This document shows, in pieces, positions 13,742-13,936 of a stretch of DNA of 13,936 nucleotides. The stretch's first letter is position 1. Every line of letters starts with the position of its first letter. The notes below the pieces were generated by a model. The model was not told the DNA's origin. It searched no databases and saw only the letters and a list, made by a program, of their open reading frames with translations. Position numbers and translations under genes: made by a program. The DNA is from Thermoplasmata archaeon (GTDB lineage Archaea; Thermoplasmatota; Thermoplasmata; Sysuiplasmatales; Sysuiplasmataceae): contig JAJYOM010000033.1 in the NCBI GenBank assembly GCA_021796175.1, forward strand, positions 1 through 13,936, given 5' to 3'.

Positions 13742-13936
13742 ATGATCGCTATAAAAGGATGGGAATTGAACTCCATTGAAGCAAAGCGCTTTTCCAAGGT
13801 CGGGGAGAAGCTCACGAATGTGAGGATTGACCACAACAACACTGTCACATCTGTTGTGCCGCTCAACCAGACAGACCTTTCCATTGAATTCAGGTTCACA
13901 GCCAACTACACCGGGATGGGCTTTGTCAGGATGGAC
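13742..13936 (+). CDS. Conserved-looking hypothetical protein, N-terminal part (3' end outside window)
   Basis: The frame is open from ATG 13742 to the last base (65 codons, no stop). It begins MIAIKGWELNSIEAKRFSKV and continues with VRIDHNNTVTSVVPL and LSIEFRFTANYTGMGFVRMD. The pattern is a small soluble alpha/beta protein with alternating strands; no signal peptide or membrane segment is visible. The wording (EAKR, IDHN, EFRFTANY, G.vr.) has the look of a conserved archaeal family, but no function is recognised. It is divergent from ssb over a shared 198-nt promoter region. Codon use and the TATA box support a real gene. Confidence 0.7.
   Translation, partial: MIAIKGWELNSIEAKRFSKVGEKLTNVRIDHNNTVTSVVPLNQTDLSIEFRFTANYTGMGFVRMD

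Noticed and set aside
1..13936. CRISPR array, rRNA genes, or known defence systems other than TnpB remnants
   Set aside because: No regularly spaced direct repeats, no rRNA-like sequence and no Cas, restriction-modification or toxin-antitoxin motifs were seen on either strand.

Overview
The window looks like a chromosomal segment of a Thermoplasmata-type archaeon of roughly 50% GC. Evidence: archaeal TATA-like promoters, a GAA-anticodon tRNA-Phe gene with an intron at position 37/38, an A-type ATP synthase subunit E, a single-OB-fold archaeal SSB with a Gly/Arg tail, and large secreted proteins carrying the 'GLPSGTNWSV' and DUF2341-like domains common in that group. The taxonomic call is an inference from protein style, not from a marker gene.

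Positions 1-6139 are a compact, all-plus housekeeping block. It starts with a phosphate ABC importer, pstS (3' part only)-pstC-pstA-pstB, with 6-nt gaps or overlaps typical of one operon. No phoU follows. Next come a small coiled-coil protein and the peripheral-stalk subunit E of an A-type ATP synthase, standing apart from any other ATP synthase gene. Then come a full-length malic enzyme and, overlapping its end by 8 nt, a GNAT acetyltransferase. Phosphate uptake, ATP synthase stalk and malate-to-pyruvate conversion all bear on energy supply, but no regulatory link is visible.

Positions 6138-12805 are a scrambled mobile and accessory region. Two pieces of a minus-strand IS200/IS605-family TnpB gene lie at its ends. 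The N-terminal and RuvC-I/II part is at 11935-12754 and the zinc-finger/RuvC-III part, with the element's right-end hairpin, is at 6138-6625. The pieces are complementary, co-oriented and in the right order, as if one element had been split by about 5.4 kb. Both are heavily damaged. Between them lie a membrane-anchored surface protein (6945-7796), a 998-residue secreted protein with a DUF2341-like N-terminus, two carboxypeptidase-regulatory-like domains and a C-terminal Hint (Hedgehog/intein) domain (8155-11151), and a truncated DDE-type transposase (11366-11869).

Positions 12825-13936 return to conserved genes: tRNA-Phe(GAA) with a 15-nt intron and the SSB gene, both on the minus strand, and, divergent from ssb, the start of a conserved hypothetical gene that runs off the window.

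The most interesting items are the Hint-terminated surface protein, which keeps the nucleophilic Cys but lacks the block-B His and the terminal His-Asn, and the split TnpB element with its two related end hairpins.
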